From Symbiodinium microadriaticum (lineage: Eukaryota > Sar > Dinophyceae > Suessiales > Symbiodiniaceae), in assembly GCA_001939145.1 (NCBI GenBank), contig LSRX01000499.1, positions 378,453-442,452 on the forward strand: 64,000 nt of DNA, in the 5' to 3' direction. How positions within the stretch are numbered: position 1 is the stretch's first letter; every line of letters starts with the position of its first letter. The notes under the pieces were generated by a model, which worked only from the letters and a program-made list of their open reading frames with translations, was not told the origin of the DNA and ran no database searches. The position numbers and the translations under genes were made by a program. Positions 10,601 to 18,224 of the stretch are shown here, piece by piece.

Positions 10601-13600
10601 GCTATTGACACAAGTGAAGCGCCAGATTCCCCGACCTTAGCCCAGAAGTCTTTCCCACGAAATCCACCCTCAAAATCAACGCTAACTCTCAGAGGAGGTC
10701 CCGCCCACTTCGCCCATGCCCTGTCGAAAGCCTTGTTGAGTTCCAGCGGAGTATGATCCCTCAAGAGCTCAATGACATGGTAACTCGTAGCTCTATCAAC
10801 AATCGACAGAAACCAATGGGCTTGAGCGGCACTGTCATGAACACATATGCAATCCAGGTGCACCTCATCTCCGAACGTGATGGAACACGGGGGGATATTC
10901 GTGGTTCTATGAGTCTTCGGACGAGTGGAGTGTGCACATGAAACACATCGCATCCACTCTACCGCCTCTATAACTTCCTGTCTGGCTCCACCAAGCCTAA
11001 GGAATCTTTGCAAGTCCTTGGGACTAGGATGACCTAAATTACAATGCGCCTTCTTGAGTCCTTCTTGAATGGCAGAGCTCAGACGTCTACCACTCGGGAT
11101 TTGAAAAGAAATGCCATCATGTGCCAGGCCGCTTCGCATAGGCCTCCCGGAATCGCCCATTGGGATGTCTTCGAGAAGCTCCTCCTCTTCTACGTCGGAA
11201 GTGTCCTCCAGGGCTTGAGTCATGGGCTGATCTGTTTGTTGATCCTCATTCTCATGAGAATCAACTGCAAACACTGCACTCCAACGGGCTAATGCTTTCG
11301 AAACATTCTTTTCATTCCACCTCAAGTCACGGACTACGTCAGCCTGTTTGGCATAACGAATCCTTGCAGCAACCTGTCGAAGAAGTTTCCGAATACGACC
11401 TGGGTCTTTCCTTCTCAAGAGAGCAACATATCCCCGACAGATGGCTGAAACAAGTTTGTTGGACCCTTGACCTGTGGCCGCTCCGCCTGACGCATTGTGG
11501 TAAATACCGCACTTCTTCGTTATCTCGTTACATATCTCAACAGCCGTGCTCAACCACAGTGCCGGCTCGCATAGGTCCTGACGAATTCGTCCTTGGGACC
11601 CTGATAGCGGCAGGCGGTGACTGATAACGGCAAAGATATGCGGATGTCTAGCGATATGTTGAACAGGACAGTCTTCATCATGTGCGCTAGCCACAGGACT
11701 CTCCAACACAGCATCGTCCCCACGTTTGACCTGTCTCTCGAAGACGCTCTCGGCAATCTTGAAGAAATCATAGTGCTTTTGTTTGAGCTTTCTGGCTCTT
11801 CTTCTCTCTTGAGAACTCCCCTGCTCAGAGACATGTTGCGACAGCCAAACGTTTCGAGGACATCTCAAAATCACCAAGCGAGGCTCATACCGATCGATCC
11901 ATTTCATGAGACGGCGGTCACTAGCACCATTCGAATCACCATCGAAACCAAGGTTCACAGGACAGGCGACATTCCAACCCCAACGCTTAAACATGTGACT
12001 AATGGGCGCTTCTCCATCAGCTACTTCCAGCACATCTGGACGTATGATTGATTGTTGGGGAATGGATTGCATTGCCATTCCGATAGCCGCTGTGGAGGCT
12101 ATCAGCACACTCGCAGCTGCCGCTTTGGCATTTCCCAGAAATCTTTTCACCACACCCTTTTTCAACTCACGCCGCTTACGATTACCCTCTAGAATACACT
12201 CACGAACCTCTCGTTGTGTTCTGGGAATTGCCTCGGGCTTACAATTCTTACAAGTCTCACCGCCGTGTGATTCCCATTCCGCTGGCCCGTCTGATTGACC
12301 TGCCGTGGCTGCCGTTTCAATCTCGGTGCTCACTCGGCCTCGCTCCTCTTGGCTCTGCGAAGCTCGTCCAGGATCTTCATCTCCTCGGCCGTCACGTTGG
12401 CATTGTAGAGCCGGTCCTGCTCGTCCTCCGTCTCCTCGATGGGCTGTGATCCGGCTGGAATCCATGATCCATCCGAAGACATTCCCCGCTCTTCGGCAAA
12501 GTCCTTCTCGCGTCGCTTGGGCGCGTGCAACCCCTTTGTTCCATAGCCCTTGCCGCTCTTGACATCGACGATTTCCTTCTCCTTCTTCATCTTGGCGATC
12601 TGTGGTGCGAGAAGGTCTTGGGCTTGCTTCGTTGCCATCCCGGCATACTTGTACGGGAGTGTTTCGGTGCACATCGGGAACATGAGGCAGCCGAAAAAGT
12701 CTGTTTTCGTGACTCGGTTGGTCCTCACGACCATCGGTATGGCACACTGAGAGCAAAGCGGCGTCTCCCGAAACAGATCCTCGGGCGCATCCTTGTTCGC
12801 CTCGAGAACTTCCACTCGCCACATGTCGATCTCGGTGATGAGCTGAGGGCGGTGCCACCTCAACCAGTGGCCGTCGTCGTCCCTTCCCAAGTCGGGGCGT
12901 ACCTCCTTTTCGTAGATCAGCTTCAGCGCAGCCACATCCAGCTTCTTCCACCCCACCGGAAGGGGTGAGGCTGGTTTCTGTGGCTTCACCATAGTCCAGA
13001 TCTGCTTCAATCTCTCCACATCGTGCTTCCTCAAGAGCGTCACATCGATCGTGCTCCGGGCAAGGATTGCCTGGACATACTCCTCCTTGCGCTTGGGTGC
13101 GGTGAACTTCGCCGCCATGCTCTTCACGCCACTGACTTTCGAACGAAAACTCTGATGCTGCACTACTGTTCTGCTGAGCCACAGACCCATCCGTGGCTAA
13201 ACATGGAGTTTGCGCAATTGGGCTACCTACTTCATCCTCTGCTAGCGGCTCCTGGTGACTGGATGAAGCATGAAAAGTTTTCTCAACCCCCCCAGAGGTC
13301 CTGGATGTTGAAGCAGCGGGTAAGGGAAAACCCAGATCCAACAGCGACTTCCTGTCGGCCTTGTCCAGGTGGTCGTATGCTCGGGACGTATAACACGACA
13401 GACACCACCTCACTCCGGTCCATGCTTGTGTTGCATGCTTGAGCTTGGGATCAAATCGATGAGGCCGGAGATATGTGTCCACCAAGTGACCCTCAATCTT
13501 GTGACCTGCCTCATCGAACCGGTACTTCTCCACGTTCCCGGAGTCTGTCGGTGGGCCAGCGATCCACAACTGACCGCCTTGGAACTGTCCAAACGACATG

Positions 13601-16047
13601 GTCAAACTGGTCGAATCTGGAGCATTGTGACAGTCTCTGTGCAAATTCATGCGGACGTTCCTCAAGAGCACGAACGACGTCCAACTGTCCCCAGCCTTGT
13701 CCTTAACGAACTCATTGATGTATCTGATAGTGCACGGGAACTGATCCTTGGTTTTCGTGACTCCTCTGAAGTTTCCATGTGCCCACAATCCTGCAGTCAG
13801 GCCCTTCATGAGTTTTCCAGCATCACCATTGATAGCCCGTTGTTTGGACTTTAGCTCAGGCAGTAGCTCTGCCAGCTTCTCCAGACTTTCAAAGGTAAAA
13901 TCACGCTGGCATAGAAGACGCTGAGCCATTTGCTCGCATCCCTCTGTTGGCTCAACTGCCACATGGACACATGCATCACCGGTGGCCTCGTCATCGCCAC
14001 GAGCCTGGTCCGATATGCCGATCTCTGCCTCTCCTTCCAGCATGTCCGCAGGAGGAAACTTCACGGCGTCGCGGGTGCCCCCGTCGGGCTCATTGATCAT
14101 AAACCCGCACAAACCGGCACTCGTCTCAACGAGGTTGGCGGTGGCTCCAATCCGGGTGAGCTCAATCTTCGAGGTGGCCAGGTCCAGCCTGGCACCCAAA
14201 GCTTTCAAAGCACCCTTGCTCAAAAGCAAAGGAACCTCTTCTGGCACGATGCTCACCCGAATCCACGGCACGGTAGCTGCTCCCCTCACATGCACTGGAA
14301 ACACCATGCTGTACGTGGAAACTACACGGGGCCCGGCACCAAACCTAAACGGCCTCTCCTCGTCCACAATGTACACATCCACATCCTGCTCATGGAGATG
14401 TCTCATGTGGGTCTTCGCCCACCGTTCACCAGCCACTGACCGTGCGCAGCACGTATCTGACAGTGCCAGGAAGCGATTGTCGTCACCTCCCGGGTCCTCG
14501 GAGATCGCACTTGCACACCAGTACTCCGTGGCCATGAAGATATCCGTGGGTCCTGGCGCAATGTGATCCGAATCTGAAGAGCTGTTTTCCTCCACCACAG
14601 CCAAGACTCGATCGCCGCCAGGTCGCGCACCCTTCTTCGAGGATCCAAACGGGCACTCAGGATCCGAGTGCCAGTGTCCATAGACTGTTTTCCCATGAGC
14701 TTTACAGGCTGAGCATGGCATCTTCTGCTTTAACTCAGCTATGCGCTTGGTTCTGGCCTCCGGCGTCTCGCTCCGTCCGCCTTTTCCAGAGCCCACTGCA
14801 CCATAGCCACGAGCACGCTCTATTTGTGCTCGTTTTCGAGCTGCTTGAGTCATCAAGCACTGCAACTCCTCCTCGAGCATCTCAGCCTCAGGCAGAGGAT
14901 TTCCCGCCTCCTCATCGGGTTCCTCGGCCAGCTCGCCTTCCTCAGCCTCGAGAGTTGCATGAACTTTCGCAGTAGCCTTCCTCCACTGCCTGCTGCTGGG
15001 CTGGCTCGACGTGTTCGGGGTGTCACCTTCACGGTGAACTTGTGGCACTATAGCCATCACGGCCGACCTCAACTTAGCATAGTCGTACTGCCCACCAGCC
15101 GCGGCAACAACTTGCTTTCGAAGTTCTGAAGAAAGCCCTGCCTTTTCTAAGAACCAATAAGCCTTGGTAACCCCAGCCAGTCCTGCCCCGATCTCTTCGA
15201 GCCTCTGGTTATGTCGCCTAAACTCCATGTCATAGGCGACAAACTCCTGACCACGCTGCCTTCGGAAACCCTTGTAGAAATCTGCCAATGTCTGAAAAGT
15301 CCTCAGAAACTCGAGGGGCTCGAGTTCCTTCCACAGGTGATCCATGAGTCGCTTGACCCCATCTGGATGCTTAAGCGACTCCAAGGGAATCGACTCGGTA
15401 GCCAACCAGGCTGTTCCAGTCAGTTTCTCCATGAGTTTCTGCGCCCTGAAGCTCGGATCGATTGTAGTACTGATCTCGAACAGGTTCACGCGCCTCTGGT
15501 ATTCGCGCATTGGCGCGGTACCGTCAAACTCAGGGATGAAATCTTTGCCGCTCTTGGCCGCCGTGGCCTTGCTTGAAGACTGCTCATCTCGCGAGCCCTC
15601 ATCCACTGAACCAGTTGCCTCACCAGTCCAGGTCTCTTCCTCAAAGGTCGATGCAGACTGTCGCCTGCCCGCATCATGGCTTTCCTGACTATTGCCAGCT
15701 GAAGCTTCCCCGCCTCTGCCAGCCGCCGATTGCTGGGTGGCAGCTGCATGCCGCCTGTCAGAATCGCTGCCCCGTGGAAACTGGTTCCAACTTTGCCCTT
15801 GCCATGAAGAACTCCACCACTGAGGTTGCCATGCGTTGCCACTGTAAGAATCCCATGCGCCCCCGTGAGAACGATGTCCGCCCGTTGGCCACCAGACCCC
15901 ATTGCCGGTAGGATTCCAGTAGTTCCAATGGGAGGCATCATGCTGCTGCCGACCATCTTCGCCTTGCCGCTGTTGTCCCGCCGTATTGTCCCCTGACTGG
16001 GGATCGGCGGAAGTCTCTGCTTCGCCCACAGCCGCTGCTTCTGCCAT
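7630..16047 (-). CDS. copia polyprotein, 2,805 aa, with inserted dioxygenase-like and methyltransferase-like segments
   Basis: A single ORF from an ATG 24 nt inside the 5' LTR. Domains in order: Gln/Ser/Gly-rich N-terminus and Gag-like helices (about 170-350); a CCHC-like zinc finger with wide spacing (C445-x2-C448-x11-H460-x4-C465); protease with DTCC (D531) where copia usually has DSGA; a dioxygenase-like segment (about 745-890: H803-x-D805, H871, R880); a low-complexity stretch (about 953-1240) overlapped by another ORF; a Rossmann-like segment (about 1335-1500, VLEVADGEAP); integrase zinc finger (H1668, H1673, C1701, C1704) and a D1732, D1791, E1827 triad with exact D-x35-E spacing; reverse transcriptase (D2328; HVDDL with D2421-D2422; YGRPDAPRAWY); RNase H (D2584, E2659, D2706) and the WVPTRHQLADGLTK tail. 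The enzyme core looks intact. Usual copia polyproteins are about half this length. Confidence 0.95.
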   Translation of the reverse strand: MAEAAAVGEAETSADPQSGDNTAGQQRQGEDGRQQHDASHWNYWNPTGNGVWWPTGGHRSHGGAWDSYSGNAWQPQWWSSSWQGQSWNQFPRGSDSDRRHAAATQQSAAGRGGEASAGNSQESHDAGRRQSASTFEEETWTGEATGSVDEGSRDEQSSSKATAAKSGKDFIPEFDGTAPMREYQRRVNLFEISTTIDPSFRAQKLMEKLTGTAWLATESIPLESLKHPDGVKRLMDHLWKELEPLEFLRTFQTLADFYKGFRRQRGQEFVAYDMEFRRHNQRLEEIGAGLAGVTKAYWFLEKAGLSSELRKQVVAAAGGQYDYAKLRSAVMAIVPQVHREGDTPNTSSQPSSRQWRKATAKVHATLEAEEGELAEEPDEEAGNPLPEAEMLEEELQCLMTQAARKRAQIERARGYGAVGSGKGGRSETPEARTKRIAELKQKMPCSACKAHGKTVYGHWHSDPECPFGSSKKGARPGGDRVLAVVEENSSSDSDHIAPGPTDIFMATEYWCASAISEDPGGDDNRFLALSDTCCARSVAGERWAKTHMRHLHEQDVDVYIVDEERPFRFGAGPRVVSTYSMVFPVHVRGAATVPWIRVSIVPEEVPLLLSKGALKALGARLDLATSKIELTRIGATANLVETSAGLCGFMINEPDGGTRDAVKFPPADMLEGEAEIGISDQARGDDEATGDACVHVAVEPTEGCEQMAQRLLCQRDFTFESLEKLAELLPELKSKQRAINGDAGKLMKGLTAGLWAHGNFRGVTKTKDQFPCTIRYINEFVKDKAGDSWTSFVLLRNVRMNLHRDCHNAPDSTSLTMSFGQFQGGQLWIAGPPTDSGNVEKYRFDEAGHKIEGHLVDTYLRPHRFDPKLKHATQAWTGVRWCLSCYTSRAYDHLDKADRKSLLDLGFPLPAASTSRTSGGVEKTFHASSSHQEPLAEDEVGSPIAQTPCLATDGSVAQQNSSAASEFSFESQWREEHGGEVHRTQAQGGVCPGNPCPEHDRCDALEEARCGEIEADLDYGEATETSLTPSGGVEEAGCGCAEADLRKGGTPRLGKGRRRPLVEVAPPSAHHRDRHVASGSSRGEQGCARGSVSGDAALLSVCHTDGREDQPSHENRLFRLPHVPDVHRNTPVQVCRDGNEASPRPSRTTDRQDEEGEGNRRCQERQGLWNKGVARAQATREGLCRRAGNVFGWIMDSSRITAHRGDGGRAGPALQCQRDGRGDEDPGRASQSQEERGRVSTEIETAATAGQSDGPAEWESHGGETCKNCKPEAIPRTQREVRECILEGNRKRRELKKGVVKRFLGNAKAAAASVLIASTAAIGMAMQSIPQQSIIRPDVLEVADGEAPISHMFKRWGWNVACPVNLGFDGDSNGASDRRLMKWIDRYEPRLVILRCPRNVWLSQHVSEQGSSQERRRARKLKQKHYDFFKIAESVFERQVKRGDDAVLESPVASAHDEDCPVQHIARHPHIFAVISHRLPLSGSQGRIRQDLCEPALWLSTAVEICNEITKKCGIYHNASGGAATGQGSNKLVSAICRGYVALLRRKDPGRIRKLLRQVAARIRYAKQADVVRDLRWNEKNVSKALARWSAVFAVDSHENEDQQTDQPMTQALEDTSDVEEEELLEDIPMGDSGRPMRSGLAHDGISFQIPSGRRLSSAIQEGLKKAHCNLGHPSPKDLQRFLRLGGARQEVIEAVEWMRCVSCAHSTRPKTHRTTNIPPCSITFGDEVHLDCICVHDSAAQAHWFLSIVDRATSYHVIELLRDHTPLELNKAFDRAWAKWAGPPLRVSVDFEGGFRGKDFWAKVGESGASLVSIAGTAHWQAGKVERHNQTAKDMMRTAIRQTGAKGRDQMKAVSREVGWAKNSLVREHGWAPNALVFGKEPRVFGEMHSQGEPSMYHPRVGDADSEVARRMRYRYHAKLEYIRSQARQMLARTAHNRVRKITNPRVGQLVFFWRAEKKKEPSRWVGPGYVVGLQGYNAWVAVGGRCFLVAGEHLREACGDERHYGDPQIQKSIALFKRVPEEATFEDLTSQPPPTEEPTEIEAQPFSHDVSREVGDPLEGITDLPRHLAKLAGTVGWTQDELGNPVLVSYQAWAYRTPESKYEGHRLPFRSTWGRFQGEWVWLEKECKWLELENPHQFLPQAPAEVLITVFHGRTRKDLCLEDVPHFIKRHKGQDNQVNAVQFGGVMGKNKLKRMMEKEIPYEQIPQHEREIYQQAEEKEWASWRQYESCEILSESESQRVERENPSRILPSRYVYRNKNAGLVDEEGKPLPTRAKARLCLQGHLCPDSRTGQVQVDSPTVERVSTMLFLHMAVSFGWMKHWYIGDISNAFLQGAPLQGKEPMYMRPPRQGLQGVKQGQLLRLLKPVYGRPDAPRAWYEELAKVLVHELGFIKSQIDPAVFMLRNKDGSLIGCMVVHVDDLMVCHDGSDYAVRVIDKLGKRFPFGTWENVYEKPEGVTYCGKEIKIVKDNDGEHISLSQNAFLDGRLQEMEIAKERRKSLESLATPEEMANYRSVVGSLQWLATQSRPDLCFETNQLQKRIADLRVHDLFRANKAVREADKNRMQIMFRNLGKDAQLVVYTDAGLYSSLGVEIDERECEDVLQSDRSKRLVYSQKGAVVGFVKKGSTDVRGEFSHINVLDWRSSTNKRVIESSFCAETHAALMAIGMGHFCQVLMSELRFGSDVVGSVEDDGWNDLVPMFLVTDCKSIYDTVHKDGQHVSDKSGVIQAVLLRQLLTTRDAPGKSKLLWVPTRHQLADGLTKGARGKELREILEQGVTFREQAMKRKATGQKDSMTGVKAVELA
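12330..13190 (-). CDS. overlapping ORF (286 aa) inside the copia element with a topoisomerase-type C4 zinc finger
   Basis: This frame is shifted by one base (+1) relative to the polyprotein and stays open for 286 codons from an ATG; a second in-frame ATG lies at 13,118. Its product has balanced, protein-like composition. It contains C146-x2-C149-x18-C168-x5-C174 (CSQCAIPMVVRT ... FFGCLMFPMC), the spacing of the C-terminal zinc fingers of type IA topoisomerases. Over the same bases the polyprotein frame gives a Glu/Gly/Arg-rich, low-complexity product that looks out of frame. Possibilities are true dual coding, a captured domain reached by frameshifting, or an ancestral in-frame domain displaced by two compensating indels. 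No start signal or frameshift site was identified. Confidence 0.6.
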   Translation of the reverse strand: MGLWLSRTVVQHQSFRSKVSGVKSMAAKFTAPKRKEEYVQAILARSTIDVTLLRKHDVERLKQIWTMVKPQKPASPLPVGWKKLDVAALKLIYEKEVRPDLGRDDDGHWLRWHRPQLITEIDMWRVEVLEANKDAPEDLFRETPLCSQCAIPMVVRTNRVTKTDFFGCLMFPMCTETLPYKYAGMATKQAQDLLAPQIAKMKKEKEIVDVKSGKGYGTKGLHAPKRREKDFAEERGMSSDGSWIPAGSQPIEETEDEQDRLYNANVTAEEMKILDELRRAKRSEAE

Positions 16048-16051
16048 GTGA

Positions 16052-16069
16052 CCCTGCTCCGCGCCACCA
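16052..16069 (-). other. primer binding site of the copia element
   Basis: One base (T) after the 5' LTR, the minus strand reads TGGTGGCGCGGAGCAGGG. Its complement is a good tRNA 3' end: CCA, discriminator A73, a 7-nt acceptor strand CCGCGCC, a T-stem strand CTGCT beginning with C61, and then CC with A58 just beyond. Eighteen paired bases ending before A58 is the usual primer length. The acceptor sequence implies a tRNA starting GGCGCGG. The tRNA identity is not known, and it does not match the plant-type initiator-Met site. Confidence 0.75.
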
Positions 16070-16070
16070 A

Positions 16071-16248
16071 TGCAAAAGCTTCGTCACAAAACAGCGCGAG
16101 GAAACATCCGATGCAAGTGGACGCTACCCTTTTCCTCGCTAAGCACCAGGAGCCGCTGTGGCTATCACAGGTTCAAAAGCTCTGCAAAGCTTCGGACATC
16201 ACATGAGCGGAAGTGCAATCAGGTCAGGCTAACTCAACAGCTTTAACA
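16071..16248 (-). repeat. 5' LTR of the copia element, 178 bp
   Basis: Identical to the LTR at 7477-7654. As the 5' LTR it should hold the element promoter. No clear TATA box is seen, which would not be unusual for a dinoflagellate. Confidence 0.97.
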
Positions 16249-16253
16249 GAAAG
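16249..16253. repeat. target site duplication (GAAAG), right copy
   Basis: Exact match to 7472-7476. With the element removed, the minus strand of the empty site reads TTCTTTCAG|CTGACC, which looks like the pyrimidine tract and AG of a splice acceptor. Confidence 0.95.
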
Positions 16254-16260
16254 AACATAT

Positions 16261-17343
16261 CTAATATGGAACCAGTGTCAGGAGTTTATGTATCAGTTGG
16301 TCATCGGCGGCCATGAACACGTTCACGAGGCCATAGTCCTGAATGAAAACACATAACGCGGTTGTCCACAAGACCTCGCTGGGCGTGTGCCAAGGCTCGA
16401 TAATTTCTGGAAGTGGTGTGCAGAAAGCATCTGCAATGTGTCCGGCAGCAAAGTCACGGCGGTCACGAACATCAATGAAAATCACACCTTCCTCATCCTT
16501 GTGCAGTCGCTTGGCTGTCTCCAATCCAATCCATTTTACCTCCTCAACATCCTCGGCACATGTCTGCAGCAAGCAAGCATCCTGCATTTCAATTCCAGGT
16601 ATAGCTGCTGCCAAGGCTCGCCCCCGAGTCCATCAGAGATCCACATGGCACCGTAATCATCAAACTGCTGACCTTCAAACTCTGCAACCTGCTTCTCGAT
16701 CTCCGGGACGGTTGCTTCCCACCACCATTGGAAAAGCTCGTCTTCTTCTTCCTCGTCAAACAGCACCTTCAGCACAAGCAAGGGCTGGTGACTGTGCACT
16801 GCCGCTCTGTCTTTGAAGCTGTCTGTCGGGGGCGTGCAGCGGCCGCCTTCTCCTCCATGTCAGGGGTGAGCTTGCCAAGAATCCTGTTCACACCGTGGTC
16901 GCGGTGAAAAGCTGTCTGAACATGCGGACTCTGCCAGGCTAGAGCTAGAGAGGCCATATCAAGTGTAAGGACAGGTCCAGAGCAAGCGCCGTTGCTGTCT
17001 CGTGTCCATCAGTGTTTCGAAAGCTCCGTAAACCTTTCCTTGCAGCTTGTCCGACTCAGCATGTCAAGAATCCAAGAATGCCATGTCTGCAATGTGCGGA
17101 TATCTCATTACGGGCAGAGCTGCGAAATGCATCCGCCGATTGAGGATGCTTGTTCCTAAGCGGAGCTGCACATCCCAAAGCCACGCAAATGAGAGCCCCA
17201 GACACGACATTCGGCCAAGCAACTTGTCCGGATGCACTGAGAGCGATATCTTTCTGTAGGCTTTCTTGAGAATACTCAGGTCCGTAATGAGTTGTGGAGG
17301 AAGATCCAATACTTCGAAATCGTTTCGCGATTCCAATACTCCT
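16261..17343 (-). CDS. J-domain plus rhodanese-like protein, several exons, 3' part abutting the copia insertion
   Basis: The first visible exon starts after CTGAG|G near 17,343. It encodes NDFEVLDLPPQLITDL and then AYRKISLSVHPDK, helices I-II of a J-domain with the HPD tripeptide that stimulates Hsp70. After an intron, about 17,050-16,985 encodes SDKLQGKVYGAFETLMDTRQ, the J-domain's last helices. Later frames give VLFDEEEEDELFQWWWEATV (about 16,780-16,630) and then VKWIGLETAKRLHKDEEGVIFIDVRDRRDFAAGHIADAF (about 16,540-16,430; quoted by its ends VKWIGLE and GHIADAF), the first half of a rhodanese fold. The rhodanese active loop (CxxGxR) is not visible, so it may be non-catalytic or in a missed exon. 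The frame stops at 16,261, eight bases from the retrotransposon's target duplication. Exon joins are inferred and the start lies upstream. That these two domains belong to one protein rests on strand, order and spacing. Confidence 0.65.
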
Positions 17344-18224
17344 CAGCCGAGATCCGCTGGGCATGACCACCCCCGCTGGGGACAAACAGTGACGGAGTCT
17401 TCAGCCTAGCCTCTCTCTATCGCCTTGTCATACCAGTACTGAGGATCCAGTCTAACTTCGTAAAGCTTGCGCTTTGCCTCACCAGCACCGAGAAGTACGA
17501 TCTCGTCGCCATTGCCCACCTGATCCCGCTCGATCCTGGCTAAGCAGATCTGGGCCGGCTGCCGGACTCCAGAGTCCGAGTTCGTTTTGGGTTCGGCTGG
17601 GCTCAGCGCTCACACTGTCTCTCTCTCGCTCGCTCGCTATCGCCGCTATCGCCGCTATCGCTCGGTTGCATGAGACTGCCTCCGACCCCAGCCTAAGCGC
17701 TTTCGCTGACGCACTGCTTGGACACCTCCCACCACGACCCCTTCTGTCTTTCTGTGGGGTGTGAGCATGCCCACCCCGACCCGCTCTCTCTGTATCTCTC
17801 TCCCTCTCTCTCTCTACCGGGCATGGAAGGGCAGCCGGACGCGGACCCTCCCGCACGTCTCTTTTTCTGACGTGGACCCCGAGCAACCGCAATCTCCTTG
17901 CTCTGCTTCCAGGACGTGGCACAGGAGGTTCTGCTCAGCTCTGCCCTCTTTCCTTCCTGCCAAAGAATGCCAAGCGGCTGATCCGGATGGAGCTCAATGT
18001 TGTCCTATGTGTACACTGAGCCCGGGTAGGCTTCAGTGCAGGTGCTTGTCAACTGCGTGCAGGTTTACAGATCATAACGACTAAAAAGTACTGACGGAGC
18101 TCATGAACGCCATCGCTTCTGCCACTGCCTGCAACATGCACTCCAAATGCTACGTGATGGAGGTCCTCCTTCAGCAAGAGGAGGGTGGCACCCTCTGCCT
18201 GTAGGCCTACACTCTTGTCGCTGA
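17344..18224. other. intergenic or intronic, no recognised gene
   Basis: Contains short CGCTAT and CT repeats (about 17,615-17,665 and 17,780-17,820) and only short frames. Upstream exons of the J-domain gene may lie here unrecognised. Confidence 0.45.

Larger units (their letters stand above)
7477..16248 (-). mobile_element. complete Ty1/copia LTR retrotransposon, 8,772 bp, recently inserted
   Basis: Two 178-bp LTRs (7477-7654 and 16071-16248) are identical base for base and are bounded by a perfect 5-bp GAAAG duplication. Read on the minus strand the LTR starts TGTTA and ends GCA. A tRNA-like primer binding site follows the 5' LTR after one base. One uninterrupted polyprotein ORF starts 24 nt inside that LTR and ends 25 nt into the 3' LTR. 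The order protease, integrase, reverse transcriptase, RNase H identifies the copia superfamily. Identical LTRs and an open frame argue for recent insertion and possible activity. The element is unusually long because of about 1,000 extra residues between protease and integrase. No good polypurine tract is seen before the 3' LTR; a short purine-rich stretch (CAGAAAGATAG) is the best candidate. Confidence 0.97.

Noticed and set aside
15486..16070. 194-codon minus frame at the start of the copia element
   Set aside because: Overlaps the polyprotein N-terminus in another frame, starts inside the primer binding site and has no domain; the polyprotein frame is the better call.
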